Below, one piece after another: positions 5,407 to 6,239 of a stretch of DNA of 6,239 bases. Each line of letters starts with the position of its first letter. Position 1 is the stretch's first letter. Under the pieces are notes generated by a model. The model was given only the letters and a program-made list of their open reading frames with translations. It searched no databases and had not been told where the DNA came from. Origin of the DNA: Oscillospiraceae bacterium (GTDB lineage: Bacteria; Bacillota; Clostridia; Oscillospirales; Ruminococcaceae); contig SVMQ01000135.1 of NCBI GenBank assembly GCA_015067375.1, positions 1-6,239 of the forward strand, read 5' to 3'. The translations under genes were made by a program, and so were the position numbers.

Positions 5407-6239
5407 CAACTCTCCCCCTTGCTGTCAAGCAGACCGTGTTTGATATCCCACAGCTTCTGCGACAGGTCAACGTAATAGCTGTGCGGATTTTCAAAGCGCT
5501 TTATCTCATCCCACAGCGTGTTTTTCTGCTGCGCACAATATGCGCGTATCTCGTCTATCTTAGGCAGCTCATACACCTGCTTTCCATCAAGGAATACAGG
5601 CACCTGCAGCTCGCGCACCGTAAAATCTTCCACTGTCTTTTTCTTCCAGGTATAGCTGGGGTGGAATATAGTCAGCGGCTTGCTGCTGTCTATCACTTCA
5701 TCGTATACACAAAGCTGATCGGCTATCGCCTTGCCCGTCTTGTTGTCGTACAGGCGGTACAGCTTCTTGTAGTGCGGATTTGTGATCTTCTCTACATTCT
5801 CGGATATCTTTATCTTGGGCTTTATCACGCCATTTTCCTCAGTAGCGACAAGCTTGTACACACCGCCGAAAACAGGTTCGCTCTTTGCTGTGATGAGCCT
5901 TTCACCAACTCCGAAAAGATCTATCTTCGCGCCCTGTCTTAACAGGTCTTTTATGATATACTCATCAAGACTGTTGGATGCAACTATCTTGCAGTCGGGA
6001 TAGCCTGCCTCGTCCAGCATCTTCCTCGCTTTGATAGAGAGATATGCGATATCGCCCGAGTCAAGGCGGATGCCCTTAGGACGCGCACCAAGCGGCTTGA
6101 GTATGTTGTCGAACGCCTTTATCGCGTTTGGCACTCCGCTTTTCAGCACGTTGTAGGTATCTACGAGAAGCGTAGTGCTGTCGGGGTAGGTGCGGCAGTA
6201 TTCCTCGAATGCTTCAAGCTCGGTATCGAACATCTGCAC
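5406..6239 (-). CDS. pncB: Nicotinate phosphoribosyltransferase, 5' part cut by window
   Basis: The enzyme makes nicotinate mononucleotide from nicotinate and PRPP, with ATP hydrolysis, in the Preiss-Handler route of NAD salvage (EC 6.3.4.21) in the cytoplasm. The visible part is the C-terminal 277 residues of a protein usually about 470-490 long in clostridia. Recognisable segments are VQMFDTELEAF at the edge (family members read a similar HSWVQMF here), LLVDTYNVLKSG (24-35 of the fragment), IRLDSGD (57-63), KIVASNSLDEY (84-94) and the phosphate-binding DLFGVGERL (107-115). The C-terminal section with HPSYTWKKK and the RAYCAQQKNTLWDEIKRF segment is characteristic of the longer Gram-positive PncB type. 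The GTG at the window edge is an internal Val codon, not a start; the true start lies outside. Its TGA stop overlaps the ATG of the next gene by one base, so it leads or belongs to the cluster running down to 2821. Transcription signals are outside the window. Confidence 0.94.
   Translation of the reverse strand: MQMFDTELEAFEEYCRTYPDSTTLLVDTYNVLKSGVPNAIKAFDNILKPLGARPKGIRLDSGDIAYLSIKARKMLDEAGYPDCKIVASNSLDEYIIKDLLRQGAKIDLFGVGERLITAKSEPVFGGVYKLVATEENGVIKPKIKISENVEKITNPHYKKLYRLYDNKTGKAIADQLCVYDEVIDSSKPLTIFHPSYTWKKKTVEDFTVRELQVPVFLDGKQVYELPKIDEIRAYCAQQKNTLWDEIKRFENPHSYYVDLSQKLWDIKHGLLDSKGES
5412..5418 (-). promoter_or_regulatory. Ribosome binding site of the 421-residue protein, inside the pncB end
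   Basis: GGGGGAG on the minus strand within the last codons of pncB, 5 nt before the ATG at 5406. Together with the TGATG stop/start overlap this supports translational coupling to pncB. Confidence 0.75.

Noticed and set aside
6237..6239. GTG at the right edge as a start codon for pncB
   Set aside because: It is in frame but falls within a conserved internal segment (VQMFDTE), and the fragment lacks the first 200 or so residues of the family; the true start is outside the window.
1..6239. Defence island, mobile element or phage system
   Set aside because: No transposase, integrase, nuclease, toxin-antitoxin pair, direct repeats or attachment-like sites were seen. The genes are metabolic, cell-surface or housekeeping, with two unknowns.

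Overview
The window looks like chromosome from a Gram-positive clostridial bacterium, most likely Oscillospiraceae/Ruminococcus-like. This rests on strong AAGGAG/AAAGGA-type ribosome binding sites, consensus sigma-A promoters, a type-A-like RNase P RNA and the general style of the proteins; the genus is an inference. I see no mobile element, CRISPR array, tRNA or rRNA.

Layout, left to right. (1) Positions 1-2211, minus strand: an XRE-family regulator with a C-terminal cupin domain (1648-2211) lies 33 bp upstream of an acyl-CoA synthetase of the AMP-forming family (1-1614). The synthetase gene is cut by the window edge just before its expected A10 catalytic lysine codon. (2) Positions 2212-2425: a divergent promoter region. 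A perfect TTGACA-17-TATAAT promoter points left toward the regulator, and TTGATT-17-TATACT with an extended -10 points right. The regulator's leader contains a hairpin followed by U5, which resembles a terminator/attenuator or an operator. (3) Positions 2426-2820, plus strand: rnpB, the RNA subunit of RNase P, with its terminator. (4) Positions 2821-6239, minus strand: a tightly packed four-gene cluster read from right to left. It holds pncB (nicotinate phosphoribosyltransferase, 3' part), an unrecognised 421-residue protein with an acidic linker, a GtrB/DPM1-like membrane glycosyltransferase, and an unrecognised 113-residue protein. Gaps are -1, +17 and -17 nt, so the genes are probably co-transcribed and partly translationally coupled.

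How the genes work together. The regulator and synthetase probably form a sense-and-respond pair, in which the cupin domain senses a small molecule related to the synthetase's carboxylic acid or acyl-CoA. The pncB cluster joins NAD salvage to a polyprenyl-phosphate-type sugar transferase and two proteins of unknown role; no common pathway is evident. rnpB is housekeeping and lies convergent to the pncB cluster.

No clearly new system is visible. The most useful leads are the leader hairpin upstream of the regulator and the two uncharacterised proteins flanking the glycosyltransferase.
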